Shown here piece by piece: positions 16,717 through 25,473 of a stretch of 64,000 nt of DNA. The stretch spans positions 124,001 to 188,000 of the forward strand of contig JBMOMT010000043.1 of NCBI GenBank assembly GCA_049324835.1. Direction: 5' to 3'. A program made the translations under genes and the position numbers. The stretch's first letter is position 1, and every line of letters starts with the position of its first letter. The DNA is from JBMOMT01 sp049324835. GTDB taxonomy: Bacteria > Chloroflexota > Anaerolineae > CAYNKW01. Under the pieces are notes generated by a model, which made no database searches, had not been told where the DNA came from, and worked only from the letters and a program-made list of their open reading frames with translations.

Positions 16717-17820
16717 ATGGCGCAGAACCGATGCAGATGTTTGCCTGGCATCTTGATAGTGATAGCCCTGTTAGGGCTGGTATTGGCCTGCCGTCCGAGC
16801 AGGCCAACTCCGGTCATCCCACCGCCGGCGGTGGTCATCACCTCACCACTCAGTGAGCAGTCTTTTCCGCACGGGAGTGATGTGGTCATCCATTCTACGG
16901 CCAACGATACGCAAGGCATCGTCAGAGTCGAACTCTGGGTGGACGCTGCCCTTTACCGCGTGGATGCCAGTCCCGATCCGGACGGGCAGACCACTTTTGT
17001 CGTTTCACAGCCCTGGTACGCCGCCTCGCCGGGCAGCCATCAGGTGGTGGTCAGAGCCTACAGCAAAAACGGGCTGATGGCCGAGTCGATGCCGTTGACG
17101 ATCCAGATATCGGCGCAGGCCGCAGTCTTGCCTTCTGCCACGCCGACCGTCGCCCCCACAGAGACGGCGCTGCCGGCTACCGATACGCCAATCACGCCAT
17201 CGTCGACGCCCACCTTTGCTGCGCCCCCCACGCCCACTTTGACGCCAACCCCGCCGGCCGTTGGGCCCACGGCCACCCCCCTGCCGTCCGAGACGCCGGG
17301 CAGCACCCCGACTCCAACACTCGCCTTTGGTGTGCCGGAGCCGTTTTTGCAGGTCTGGCTCGATTCGGGTGGGGTGGGGGGCCGACTGGGCCAGCCACTG
17401 AGTGAGGCGGTGCTGGATCGTTGGGCGGCAGATCAGGCTTTCGAGGCGGGGCTGGCGTTCTGGCGCAACAATGAATCGGCTGCGCCGAACGAAATCTATG
17501 TGTTGTTCTATGCGGATACCAGCGATACCGCTCAGGGTGTGACCTGGAGCAGGTATCAAGATCTCTGGCAAGAAGGTATGCCGCAATATGCCTGTCCGGC
17601 GGCAGAAGTCAATGGCGAGCTGGGACCGGTGCGGGGGTTTGGCAAAATCTGGTGCGAGCAGCCCGCCGTGCAGACAGGCCTGGGACAGCCTCTGGTTCGA
17701 GAGCAGGGTGCAGTTGCCGGCTTTCAGGATTTTGAGGGCGGCGCGTTGATCTGGCTTGGGCGTCTGGGCTACATCTATGTGCTTTACGCCAACGGTGAGT
17801 GGATACGTGCAGGTGGGTGA
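16717..17820 (+). CDS. Predicted lipoprotein with Ig-like domain and Pro/Thr-rich linker
   Basis: A 367-residue exported protein. Its signal sequence ends in a lipobox, 'LGLVLAC' (Cys at about residue 27). Residues 35-130 look like a bacterial Ig-like fold ('ITSPLSEQSFPHGSDVVIHS'). Residues 135-205 are a low-complexity Pro/Thr linker, and the C-terminal 160 residues form a compact domain with 'GRLGQPLSE', 'RGFGKIWCEQPAVQTGLGQP' and 'GALIWL', seen in LGFP-like extracellular repeats. The function is unknown; cell-surface binding is a reasonable guess. AGGAGGA precedes the ATG. The gene is 12 bp after mutS and converges on glcD. Confidence 0.75.
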   Translation: MAQNRCRCLPGILIVIALLGLVLACRPSRPTPVIPPPAVVITSPLSEQSFPHGSDVVIHSTANDTQGIVRVELWVDAALYRVDASPDPDGQTTFVVSQPWYAASPGSHQVVVRAYSKNGLMAESMPLTIQISAQAAVLPSATPTVAPTETALPATDTPITPSSTPTFAAPPTPTLTPTPPAVGPTATPLPSETPGSTPTPTLAFGVPEPFLQVWLDSGGVGGRLGQPLSEAVLDRWAADQAFEAGLAFWRNNESAAPNEIYVLFYADTSDTAQGVTWSRYQDLWQEGMPQYACPAAEVNGELGPVRGFGKIWCEQPAVQTGLGQPLVREQGAVAGFQDFEGGALIWLGRLGYIYVLYANGEWIRAGG

Positions 17821-17838
17821 TTTTCGCGTAGTGATTTT

Positions 17839-19242
17839 TTATACAAACTCGAAAATCTTGCCCGGATTCAACACCCGCCCAGGGTCGAATACATCACGGA
17901 TGCCCCGCATCATAGAGAGCTGTACTGCGTCCAACGCCAAAGGCAAATAGCGCCGCCGGGTGATCCCAATGCCGTGCTCGCCTGTGATGGTGCCGCCCAG
18001 AGAAAAACACAATTGATACAACTCGAGCGATACCTGCTCCACCAACCCTTCCCAGGTCTCATCTGGCAAACGGTCCTTGAGCACGTTCACATGCACGTTG
18101 CCATCACCGGCATGGCCAAATGAAACCATACGCACCCCCAACCGCTGCGAGATGCCCCGGATGCCTTCGAGCAGGGCCGGGATCTCGGCGCGAGGCACCA
18201 CTACATCCTCCATGTGATTGACCGGGCTTTCTTTCTTTAATGCCTCGATGATAAGCCGCCGCGCTTCCCACAGACGATCCCGGGTGTGAGAGTCTTTGGC
18301 CACCAACACATCCAGTGCGCCATTGTTCAGACAGATTTCAGCCACTGCCTCGTATTCGGTATCCAGCGTTTGTAAGTGATTACCATCGATCTTGATGAGC
18401 AATTGAGCCGCTGCTTCCCGGAAAGAAAGCTCTCTGTCCAACAGGCGCTCCACAGCCAGCATGCTGTCTCGTTCCATGAACTCGATCGTGGCCGGCACAA
18501 TACGCTGACCGATAATATCCGACACGGTTCGAGCGGCGGCTGAAAAGTCGTCAAACGGCACCAACAGGTCCACCTGATAACGCGGCAAGGGCAGCAAGCG
18601 CAGAATGATCTTGGTCACCACAGCCAACGTGCCCTCGGAGCCGATGAGCAATTGCATCAGGTTGTAGCCGGTCACGTCCTTGACCCGCTTGCCCCCCATG
18701 GTCACGATCTCTCCGCCGGGTAACACCGCCTCCAGGCCACAGACGTAATCTTTGGTGACGCCATACTTGACCGCGCGTGGCCCACCCGCACCCTCGGCGA
18801 TATTGCCGCCGATGGTGCACGAGTCCAGACTGGCCGGGTCGGGTGGATAAAAGAGTCCTTCCGCTTCGACAGCGCGGTGCAGATCGCCCGTGATCACACC
18901 TGGCTCTAGCGTAACCATCAAATTTTCTTTATCGATCTCTAGGATGCGATTCATCTTTTCCAGCGAAAGAACGATGCCGCCGTATAGCGGCACCGCGCCA
19001 CCGCTCAGGCCATAACCTGCTCCTCGTGGCGTCACCGGTACACGTTCCTGTTGGGCAAGTTTGAATATCCGTGAAACCTGCTCTGCCCCGGTCACCCGCA
19101 CGACGACCTCCGGCGCGGCGCGCAGGCCCACCACCTCGTCGTGAGAATAGGGTTCCATTGCTTCGGCATCGGTCAACACGTGCGGCAGGCCGACAATAGC
19201 CCTCAGGTCTGCTATAATCCGCTCATCTACTTGGTTGTACAT
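17839..19242 (-). CDS. glcD: FAD-linked 2-hydroxyacid oxidase subunit (GlcD type)
   Basis: A 467-residue flavoprotein oxidising glycolate, D-lactate or similar 2-hydroxy acids. The N-terminal FAD_binding_4 domain shows 'VPVTPRGAGYGLSGGAVP', 'CTIGGNIAEGAGGPRAVKYG' and 'DVTGYNLMQLLIGSEGTLAV'. The C-terminal FAD oxidase domain has 'VSFGHAGDGNVHVN' and 'GGTITGEHGIG'. The ATG at 19242 was chosen because TTTTGGAGG lies upstream and the promoter would place the transcript start near 19271; an ATG at 19272 would lie at or before the start point. No glcE/glcF is adjacent. Confidence 0.88.
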   Translation of the reverse strand: MYNQVDERIIADLRAIVGLPHVLTDAEAMEPYSHDEVVGLRAAPEVVVRVTGAEQVSRIFKLAQQERVPVTPRGAGYGLSGGAVPLYGGIVLSLEKMNRILEIDKENLMVTLEPGVITGDLHRAVEAEGLFYPPDPASLDSCTIGGNIAEGAGGPRAVKYGVTKDYVCGLEAVLPGGEIVTMGGKRVKDVTGYNLMQLLIGSEGTLAVVTKIILRLLPLPRYQVDLLVPFDDFSAAARTVSDIIGQRIVPATIEFMERDSMLAVERLLDRELSFREAAAQLLIKIDGNHLQTLDTEYEAVAEICLNNGALDVLVAKDSHTRDRLWEARRLIIEALKKESPVNHMEDVVVPRAEIPALLEGIRGISQRLGVRMVSFGHAGDGNVHVNVLKDRLPDETWEGLVEQVSLELYQLCFSLGGTITGEHGIGITRRRYLPLALDAVQLSMMRGIRDVFDPGRVLNPGKIFEFV

Positions 19243-19277
19243 ACATGCCTCCAAAAGTGATGCATAGCGCAAGGGGC

Positions 19278-19306
19278 ATTATATCGCAAAGCGCTCATCC
19301 GAGCAA
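19278..19306 (-). promoter_or_regulatory. Promoter for glcD
   Basis: Minus strand: TTGCTC (19306-19301), 17 bp, perfect TATAAT (19283-19278). The expected start is near 19271. Confidence 0.65.
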
Positions 19307-19323
19307 TTGCAGGCGCAAAAACT

Positions 19324-19352
19324 TTGCCAAAGACGATGAATTGGGGTACAAT
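19324..19352 (+). promoter_or_regulatory. Promoter for the UbiB-type kinase gene
   Basis: TTGCCA (19324-19329), 17 bp, TACAAT (19347-19352). It is arranged back-to-back with the glcD promoter. Confidence 0.6.
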
Positions 19353-19393
19353 AACTCCGGAAACCTCGGCATCAAAACAGGAGTTGAACTTTT

Positions 19394-21067
19394 ATGCCAA
19401 CCGTCCTGCAAGGCATTCGTCATCTGCGGCGCTATCGCCAGGCAGTGGGAGTTCTGACCAAATATGGGTTTGGTTATCTCCTGGATCAGCTTGGCTGGAG
19501 AGGCTTCAGACCACTTCGCCGGATCGCCCGGCCAGAGGTGCTGGATGCGTCTCCGCCAGAGCGCATCCGCATGGTGGTAGAAGAACTCGGCCCAACAGCG
19601 ATCAAAATGGGCCAGATGTTCAGCACTCGCGGCGACGTTATCCCGGCCGAGATCATTCACGAATTGGAAAAGCTGGTAGACACAGTTCCAGCAGCACCCT
19701 TTTCGGCGATTGTCCAACAGGTAGAAAGCGAACTGAAAAAACCGCTCACCGAGCTTTATGCAACTTTTGAGCCGCAGCCCCTGGCCTCTGCCTCGCTGGG
19801 CCAGGTTCACGCGGCTACATTACACAGTGGTGAGTCGGTGGCTGTCAAAGTGTTACGACCCGGCGTGGAGCGGCTTATTGCCACCGATTTGGACATTCTG
19901 CTCGAAGCTGCCGCTCTCGCTCAGCGCCGCACTGCCTGGGGCGAATACTATGACGTCCTTTCACTGGCCCACGAATACGCCGATACGCTCCTCGAAGAGT
20001 TGAACTATGAACAAGAGGGGCACAACATGGATCGTTTTCGTGAGAATTTCAGCCAGGAAAAATACGTCCACGTTCCTGGTGTCCATTGGGAGCTGACCAC
20101 CCGGCGTGTGCTCACCATGGAGCGTGTTCGCGGCGTCAAGATATCAGACCTGGCAACGCTGCAGGCCGAGGGCCTCAACTGCCGTCGAGTGGCGCGCAAC
20201 AACATCAAGATCGTATTGCGCGCCATCCTCAAGGATGGTTTCTTTCACGCCGACCCTCACGCGGGAAACTTTTTTGTCCAGCCCGATGAATCTATTGCGC
20301 TGCTCGATTTTGGCATCATGGGCCAGTTGCAGCCCAAAGATCGCGAGGGGGTGGTGCTGCTCTTTGTGGGTCTGTTTCGACAGGAAACAGACCGCGTGCT
20401 CGATGCGCTCTCGATGCTGGATATCGCCTCTCGCATGGCAGACCGCCGCAAACTGGCCCGCGATCTGGATCGGTTGCGGGTGCGTTATTTTGGACAGCCG
20501 CTGGAAAACATCCGCGCTCGCTCGTTTTTCGAAGATTTGATGGGCCTGGCTTTTGCCAACAAACTGCGCCTGCCCGGCAATTTAGTGTTGCTCTTTAAAA
20601 CTGTCGCCATGCTGGAAGGTCTTAGCCTGCAACTCGATCCCTCTATCAACGTGTTCACCGAGGTGGAACCGTTCGTGCGCGATGCCATGATCGAGATGCA
20701 ATCGCCGCTGGCCTGGGGACGGCGACTTTTCCAGACGCTGAACGATTCCGGGCAGGCTGTGCTGTTTATTCCCCATCAGATCAGCAACCTGCTCGACAAA
20801 GCCGCCGACGGCGAATTCACCCTGCGCATGCGCCACGAAGAACTGGAAGGCCCGCTGCGTCGCTTCAACGATGCAACCAACCGGTTGGCGCTGGTGATTC
20901 TGGTGGCCACTTTTGTATTGGGCCCGGCGCTGCTCATTCCAAACATCGAATTCATCCCTGCTGGCTGGCGTACCTGGGCCATGCTGCTCATTATGGGCGG
21001 TTTTGCTCTGTCGTTCTTGTTAGCCTTTTACGTTTTGATAGCCATTCTGCTCTCACGGCGGCAATGA
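19394..21067 (+). CDS. ABC1/AarF/UbiB family atypical kinase
   Basis: A 557-residue member of the UbiB protein-kinase-like family, linked to prenyl-quinone or lipid homeostasis. The diagnostic N-terminal 'IKMGQMFSTRGD' (KxGQ motif), the Ala-rich nucleotide loop 'PLASASLGQVHAA', the lysine in 'VAVKVLRPG', 'EELNYEQEGHNMDRF', the catalytic-loop-like 'DGFFHADPHAGNFF' and the metal site 'LLDFGIMG' are all visible. Two C-terminal hydrophobic helices (about 500-520 and 530-552) anchor it in the membrane. AGGAG precedes the ATG by nine bases. It stands alone with its own promoter. Confidence 0.92.
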   Translation: MPTVLQGIRHLRRYRQAVGVLTKYGFGYLLDQLGWRGFRPLRRIARPEVLDASPPERIRMVVEELGPTAIKMGQMFSTRGDVIPAEIIHELEKLVDTVPAAPFSAIVQQVESELKKPLTELYATFEPQPLASASLGQVHAATLHSGESVAVKVLRPGVERLIATDLDILLEAAALAQRRTAWGEYYDVLSLAHEYADTLLEELNYEQEGHNMDRFRENFSQEKYVHVPGVHWELTTRRVLTMERVRGVKISDLATLQAEGLNCRRVARNNIKIVLRAILKDGFFHADPHAGNFFVQPDESIALLDFGIMGQLQPKDREGVVLLFVGLFRQETDRVLDALSMLDIASRMADRRKLARDLDRLRVRYFGQPLENIRARSFFEDLMGLAFANKLRLPGNLVLLFKTVAMLEGLSLQLDPSINVFTEVEPFVRDAMIEMQSPLAWGRRLFQTLNDSGQAVLFIPHQISNLLDKAADGEFTLRMRHEELEGPLRRFNDATNRLALVILVATFVLGPALLIPNIEFIPAGWRTWAMLLIMGGFALSFLLAFYVLIAILLSRRQ

Positions 21068-21084
21068 ATGGATCTGCGCCGAAT

Positions 21085-21113
21085 TTGACAGGCCATCCAT
21101 AATATGTTATTCT
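21085..21113 (+). promoter_or_regulatory. Promoter for the DUF364 gene
   Basis: TTGACA (21085-21090), 17 bp, TATTCT (21108-21113), start near 21121. This makes the ATG at 21123 almost leaderless and favours the ATG at 21174. Confidence 0.6.
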
Positions 21114-21173
21114 ATTTGCGCTTTGCAAATAGTTGCACGCTGCAAAATCGATTACAGACAGGACGCCCACAAC

Positions 21174-21947
21174 ATGAATTCGAACCTCCTGACAGAGCTG
21201 CTGGCCACGCTCAAACAAGATGCACCTGTGCGCGATGTCCGCGTGGGTGCTTTCTGGACAGCCGTGGTGGTGGAAGGCCCGCAGACCGGTCTACGCTGTG
21301 GCCTGGCATCGACTTCTGGCGAGGACAAAGGAGAACATCACGGCACCGCACTGGTGCGGCAGGCAGGAAATCTCTTGGAATTGAGCGCGCTTGAGCTGGC
21401 CTCATTGGCCCAATCTGACAGCCAGATGGAGCGCAGCATCGGCCTGGCAGCCATCAATGCGTTGCTACCACGCCACGAGCAGGCCTGGGTGGAACTCAAT
21501 GCCGAGCACGTCATCGCCGAGCGCGGTGCAGGCAAACAGGTGGCCGTGGTGGGCCATTTTCCGTTTGTCCAGCGATTGCAATCTCGCGTGGGCAAGCTCA
21601 CCGTGCTCGAACTGCACCCGGCTGGCGCCGACGACCTGCCTGCCGAGTGCGCGCCGGAGATCATTCCACAGGCCGATGTGGTAGCCATCACCAGCGCCAC
21701 ACTGCTCAACAACACCTTTTACGACCTCATCACCCTTTGCCGACCTGACGCCTGGGTGTTGTTGCTCGGCCCCACCACACCCCTTTCGCCGCTTTTGTTC
21801 GATTACCGGGCCGATGTGATCTCGGGCACCCTAGTGGAAGACATCGATGCCGTTTTACGCGGTGTGAGCCAGGGCGCTACCTTTCGGCAGATCCGTGGTA
21901 AACGCCTGGTGACCATGCACCGTCATGTAGACAAAGAAAAAAGGTAA
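21174..21947 (+). CDS. DUF364/DUF4213 (putative heavy-metal chelation) protein
   Basis: A 257-residue protein with an N-terminal DUF4213-like part ('RVGAFWTAVVVEG...CGLAST', 'AINALLPR') and a C-terminal Rossmann-like DUF364 part ('VAVVGHFPFV', 'ITSATLLNNTF', 'VLLLGPTTPLSPLLFDY'). Such proteins often accompany metal or molybdenum metabolism; the biochemical role is not established. The last codons are altered: the stop TAA (21945-21947) lies inside an inserted repeat element. Rejoining the target site would give Glu-Lys-Thr-Phe-stop at the end, instead of the present Glu-Lys-Arg-stop. Confidence 0.8.
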   Translation: MNSNLLTELLATLKQDAPVRDVRVGAFWTAVVVEGPQTGLRCGLASTSGEDKGEHHGTALVRQAGNLLELSALELASLAQSDSQMERSIGLAAINALLPRHEQAWVELNAEHVIAERGAGKQVAVVGHFPFVQRLQSRVGKLTVLELHPAGADDLPAECAPEIIPQADVVAITSATLLNNTFYDLITLCRPDAWVLLLGPTTPLSPLLFDYRADVISGTLVEDIDAVLRGVSQGATFRQIRGKRLVTMHRHVDKEKR

Positions 21948-21984
21948 CCATTCAGACCTGTCAGGTCTCCGGCTGAACAGTTAC
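21944..21984. mobile_element. MITE-like element, copy A (41 bp)
   Basis: Terminal inverted repeats GTAACCATTCAG / CTGAACAGTTAC (10 of 12 matching) enclose a small GACCTG-T-CAGGTC hairpin. The flanks are GAAAAAAG (21936-21943) and GAAAAAAC (21985-21992), an 8-bp target duplication with one mismatch. The element provides the stop codon of the upstream gene and ends 13 bases before the AAGGAGG site of the next gene. Confidence 0.7.
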
Positions 21985-22011
21985 GAAAAAACTTTTTAAG
22001 GAGGAAGACCT

Positions 22012-23103
22012 TTGGTAACACGAGAAAAAGCATTGGAAGCCCTTCGTGGGGTGATCGACCCCGAGCTGCGACGTAATATCGTCGAACTGGGCATGGTCAA
22101 AGACCTGTCTGTGGACGGAAACAGGGCTGTTTTCACGTTGGCTCTGACCACGCCTGGCTGCCCGCTGCGCGAGAGGATGCGTGGCGAAGCAGAAACAGCG
22201 CTTCTGGCACTGGATGGCATTCACGAGGTCGATATTCGGTTCGGCGAGTTATCGCCGCAGGAAAAAGCCCGCATCATGCCGACGAGCCCGGCGCAAAAAG
22301 AGGGTGCGGCAGAACAACTCAACAACATCGATCGCGTCATCGCGGTCATGAGCGGCAAGGGCGGCGTGGGTAAATCGTTGGTGAGCGGTTTGCTGGCGGT
22401 GGCTTTGCGGCGTAAGGGCCTGCGGGTGGGTGTGCTCGACGCCGATATTACCGGGCCGAGCATTCCGCGCATGTTTTTCCCCACACACCGACACCCTCAA
22501 AGCGGGCCGGTGGGGATTCTGCCGGTGGAGAGTGAAACCGGCATCAAAATCATGTCCATCAATCTGCTCCTGCCCGCAGAAGACGAGGCTGTGATCTGGC
22601 GCGGTCCGCTCATCAGTGGCGCCATCAAACAATTCTGGGGTGACGTGTTGTGGGGAGATCTGGACTACCTGATCGTCGATCTTCCACCTGGCACGTCCGA
22701 TGCCTCTCTGACGGTGATGCAATCGTTGCCGCTAAACGGCGTGGTGCTGGTTACCTCGCCGCAGGGATTGGCCGACATGGTGGTAGCCAAAGCGGCCAGA
22801 ATGGCCGAGCGACTGAGTGTGCCGCTGCTGGGCCTGATCGAAAACATGAGTTACGTGGTCTGCCCGGATACCGGTAAACACCTGGAGGTCTTTGGGCCCA
22901 GCAAATCGACAGTAATTGCCGCCCGTTTCGGCATTCCATTGTTGGGTCGATTACCCATCGATCCTGAGGTGGCCCAGTTGTGCGACGTGGGCCGGGTGGA
23001 AGAGCTGGCCGCCCAAGAGTTCACTCAAATTGCGGAACAGTTGGTGGCGAACGTGCCAGCAGCCAAACCCCCTCTCATGATGCCAACAGACTCAACCCAA
23101 TAA
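22012..23103 (+). CDS. Mrp/NBP35-family P-loop Fe-S carrier with MIP18 domain
   Basis: A 363-residue ATPase of the Mrp/ApbC group that carries Fe-S clusters to target proteins. Residues 1-90 are a MIP18/DUF59 domain ('GVIDPELRRNIVELGMVKDL'). Residues 105-340 are the P-loop domain with 'VMSGKGGVGKSLVSG', 'LDADITGPSIPRMF' and 'LIVDLPPGTSDASL'. The usual CxxC that holds a bridging cluster reads 'MSYVVCPDTGKH', keeping only the first cysteine. The start is TTG at 22012, seven bases after AAGGAGG. It lies upstream of cooS, so a role in Fe-S supply for CO dehydrogenase is possible. Confidence 0.88.
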   Translation: MVTREKALEALRGVIDPELRRNIVELGMVKDLSVDGNRAVFTLALTTPGCPLRERMRGEAETALLALDGIHEVDIRFGELSPQEKARIMPTSPAQKEGAAEQLNNIDRVIAVMSGKGGVGKSLVSGLLAVALRRKGLRVGVLDADITGPSIPRMFFPTHRHPQSGPVGILPVESETGIKIMSINLLLPAEDEAVIWRGPLISGAIKQFWGDVLWGDLDYLIVDLPPGTSDASLTVMQSLPLNGVVLVTSPQGLADMVVAKAARMAERLSVPLLGLIENMSYVVCPDTGKHLEVFGPSKSTVIAARFGIPLLGRLPIDPEVAQLCDVGRVEELAAQEFTQIAEQLVANVPAAKPPLMMPTDSTQ

Positions 23104-23111
23104 AGGTCGAT

Positions 23112-23152
23112 TCCTCCCGCAGGTTCTGCTACGCTAAAAACCTGCGGGAGGA
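23112..23152 (+). terminator. Strong hairpin after the Mrp gene
   Basis: TCCTCCCGCAGGTT (23112-23125) pairs perfectly over 14 bp with AACCTGCGGGAGGA (23139-23152), loop 13. There is no clear T-run, so it is either a weak terminator or a relic of the CCTCCCGCAGG-type repeats found inside the MITE copies. It lacks their GTAAC ends and any target duplication. Confidence 0.55.
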
Positions 23153-23227
23153 TGAAAATCCACACAGGTTGACGGTTTGACAGTTTTGGGTTAAAATAGG
23201 TGGGAGAAATGCCAGAGTCACCACTGA

Positions 23228-23256
23228 TTGACTTCTTGCACATGTTAGTGTATAAT
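23228..23256 (+). promoter_or_regulatory. Promoter for cooS
   Basis: TTGACT (23228-23233), 17 bp, TATAAT (23251-23256). The predicted start near 23263 leaves a leader of about 86 bases. Confidence 0.75.
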
Positions 23257-23272
23257 ATTTCTGCAAATCCTC

Positions 23273-23286
23273 AAGGTTAAAACCTT
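23273..23286. promoter_or_regulatory. Candidate operator AAGGTT-AA-AACCTT
   Basis: Six-bp arms around a 2-bp centre, about ten bases downstream of the predicted cooS start point, where a repressor would block elongation. It does not resemble a CooA site. Function inferred from position only. Confidence 0.35.
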
Positions 23287-23348
23287 CCAAGCTTTGGCCA
23301 TTTTCATCCGTTGCAGCGCATGCGTAGTTGATTTAGAAAGGTACAACG

Positions 23349-25334
23349 ATGTCCAAAAATGGTAAAAAATCAATCGACCCCACCATCATGGAAGCCCTGG
23401 CTCGGGCTGAAGAGTTAGGCATCGACACCGCCTTTAGCCGGGCCGACCAGATGAAGCCTTGCCCCATTGGCTCTGATGGCATCTGCTGCAAGAACTGTGC
23501 CATGGGGCCGTGCCGTCTCGTTAAACCGGGGCAGGTGGGCATCTGCGGCGCCACCCGCGAGACAGTGGTGGCCCGTAACCTCGCCCGCGCCGTCGCTGCT
23601 GGCGCAGCCGCCCACTCGGATCATGGTCGCGATCTCTGTCACACCCTCATTGCCTTCTCGGAAGGGCACGCTCCGGATTATCAGGTGCGCGATGTGGCCA
23701 AGTTGGCCCGTGTTGCCGGCTACCTGGGCATTTCGGTCGAGGGCAAGAGCATCGAGCAGCTCGCCAGTGAGGTGGGCCGAGCGGCCCTGGCCGAATTCGG
23801 TCGCCAGGAGGGAGTCATCGAGTATACCAAGCGCGCTCCCAAGAAACGCCAGGAGATCTGGGAAAAGACTCGTGTGACACCCCGTGGCGTCGATCGAGAG
23901 GTGGTGGAGGTTTTGCACCGCACACACATCGGCAACGACCAGAAAGCGGATCACATTCTTCAGCAGGCCATGCGTTCTGCGCTGGCCGATGGCTGGGGCG
24001 GTTCCATGCTGGCGACCGATCTTTCTGATATTTTGTTCGGCACGCCCAGCGCCATCCAGTCCGAAGTGGGCATGGGCGTCCTGGAAGAGAACACTGTCAA
24101 CATTATCGTCCACGGCCACGAACCCACACTCTCCGAGATGACGCTGGTAGCCACGATGGATCCTGAAATGCTCGAGCTGGCCAAATCGCATGGCGCTACC
24201 GGCATCACCCTCGCCGGCATTTGCTGCACGGCCAACGAGCTATTGATGCGCCAGGGTGTGCCCATTGCGGGAAACTTTTTGAACCAGGAACCGGCCATTC
24301 TCACCGGCGCTGTGGATGCCATGGTGGTGGACATTCAGTGCATCATGCAGGCTCTGGCCCCACTGGCGGCCAAATTCCACACCCGGCTCATCACCACCTC
24401 TCCCAAAGCGGATATCGAAGGCCGAACGGTGCGCCTGGAGTTCGAGGAAACGCGTGCGCTCGAGATCGCCAAAAAGATCGTGCGCCACGGCATTGAGGCC
24501 TTTGCCGAGCGTAAGGGCCGAGAGGTCCATATCCCCAAACTCAAAACCCCGGCAGTGGCAGGTTTCTCTCACGAATACATCCGCTATTCGCTGGGCGGCG
24601 TGTACCGCGGCACCTTCCGCGCCTTCAACGACGCGGTGATGGCGGGTCGGTTGCGTGGCGCGGCAGCCATCGTGGGCTGCAACAACCCGCGGGTTTGCCA
24701 CGACGAGGGTCACCTTTACGTGGCCAGGCAGCTCATCAAAAACGACGTTTTGGTGGTGGAAACGGGCTGCTCGGCCATTGCGGCAGGCAAATACGGTCTG
24801 CTGATGCCGGAGGCTATGGCAGAGGCAGGGCACGGCCTGCGTGAGGTGTGCGAAGCAGTGGGCATCCCACCCATTTTGCACATGGGCAGTTGCGTGGACA
24901 ATACTCGCATCCTGACTCTGATCGCCGAGGTCGTGGCGGAAGGTGGTCTGGGTGATGATGGTAGCCAGGTGCCGGCAGTGGGTCTGGCGCCGGAGTGGAT
25001 GAGCGAAAAGGCCCTTTCTATCGCGTCGTACGTCGTTGGCTCTGGCGTGCCGGTCATCATGGGTTATCCCAACGTGGTGAGCGGCAGCGAAGAGATGGTC
25101 AGGTACATCAACGAGGGCTGGACCGAGCTGTACGGCGCCGGCCTGGAATTCATCCAGGATTGGGACGAGATGGTGCGACGAACGTTAGAGATCATCGATG
25201 CCCGCCGCGAAGCCCTGGGCCTCGAACCTTACGACCCGGATCGTTTTGCCAAAGCGGGAGCCACCTGGGATGAGGTGGTGGGTCTGGCCGCCCCGGTGGT
25301 CTTTGACGAAGTGGTCTCTTTGGACGACGATTAG
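23349..25334 (+). CDS. cooS: Anaerobic Ni-carbon monoxide dehydrogenase, catalytic subunit
   Basis: A 661-residue CooS interconverting CO and CO2 with low-potential electrons. N-terminal cysteines for the B and D clusters are in 'CPIGSDGICCKNCAMGPCRL' and the downstream 'GICGATRET'. C-cluster and active-site residues occur in 'IIVHGHEPTLSEM', 'LAGICCTANELLMRQG', 'GCNNPRVCHDEGH', 'ETGCSAIAAGKYG' and 'MGSCVDNTRI'. No acsB, cooF, cooC or hydrogenase genes adjoin it, so it may act as a monofunctional CODH feeding ferredoxin, possibly shared with the two POR systems here. The next genes are a selenoprotein peroxiredoxin and a DUF3786 protein. Confidence 0.96.
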   Translation: MSKNGKKSIDPTIMEALARAEELGIDTAFSRADQMKPCPIGSDGICCKNCAMGPCRLVKPGQVGICGATRETVVARNLARAVAAGAAAHSDHGRDLCHTLIAFSEGHAPDYQVRDVAKLARVAGYLGISVEGKSIEQLASEVGRAALAEFGRQEGVIEYTKRAPKKRQEIWEKTRVTPRGVDREVVEVLHRTHIGNDQKADHILQQAMRSALADGWGGSMLATDLSDILFGTPSAIQSEVGMGVLEENTVNIIVHGHEPTLSEMTLVATMDPEMLELAKSHGATGITLAGICCTANELLMRQGVPIAGNFLNQEPAILTGAVDAMVVDIQCIMQALAPLAAKFHTRLITTSPKADIEGRTVRLEFEETRALEIAKKIVRHGIEAFAERKGREVHIPKLKTPAVAGFSHEYIRYSLGGVYRGTFRAFNDAVMAGRLRGAAAIVGCNNPRVCHDEGHLYVARQLIKNDVLVVETGCSAIAAGKYGLLMPEAMAEAGHGLREVCEAVGIPPILHMGSCVDNTRILTLIAEVVAEGGLGDDGSQVPAVGLAPEWMSEKALSIASYVVGSGVPVIMGYPNVVSGSEEMVRYINEGWTELYGAGLEFIQDWDEMVRRTLEIIDARREALGLEPYDPDRFAKAGATWDEVVGLAAPVVFDEVVSLDDD

Positions 25335-25378
25335 ACCGGATCGTTAACAGACGGTTCGTTTACGCGCACAACCGATCA

Positions 25379-25457
25379 AGCCCCGTCACAAGGTATCGTT
25401 GAGCCGAACGGCATTGTAATCCACGGCTGACACCCTTCGGCGGGGCTCGTCTTTTTT
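25379..25457 (+). terminator. Branched hairpin with T-run after cooS
   Basis: AGCCCCG (25379-25385) pairs with CGGGGCT (25441-25447), followed by six T (25452-25457). Inside, AGCCG (25402-25406) pairs with CGGCT (25424-25428). The outer stem plus T-run suits a terminator despite the long branched loop. Confidence 0.6.
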
Positions 25458-25473
25458 ACCACTCACAGAAACT

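Noticed and set aside
23112..23152. A fifth MITE copy after the Mrp gene
   Set aside because: It shares the CCTCCCGCAGG stem but has no GTAAC ends and no flanking duplication; listed as a terminator-like hairpin.
23273..23286. CooA binding site before cooS
   Set aside because: The palindrome AAGGTT-AA-AACCTT does not match the TGTCGGC-type CooA sequence and lies downstream of the predicted start.
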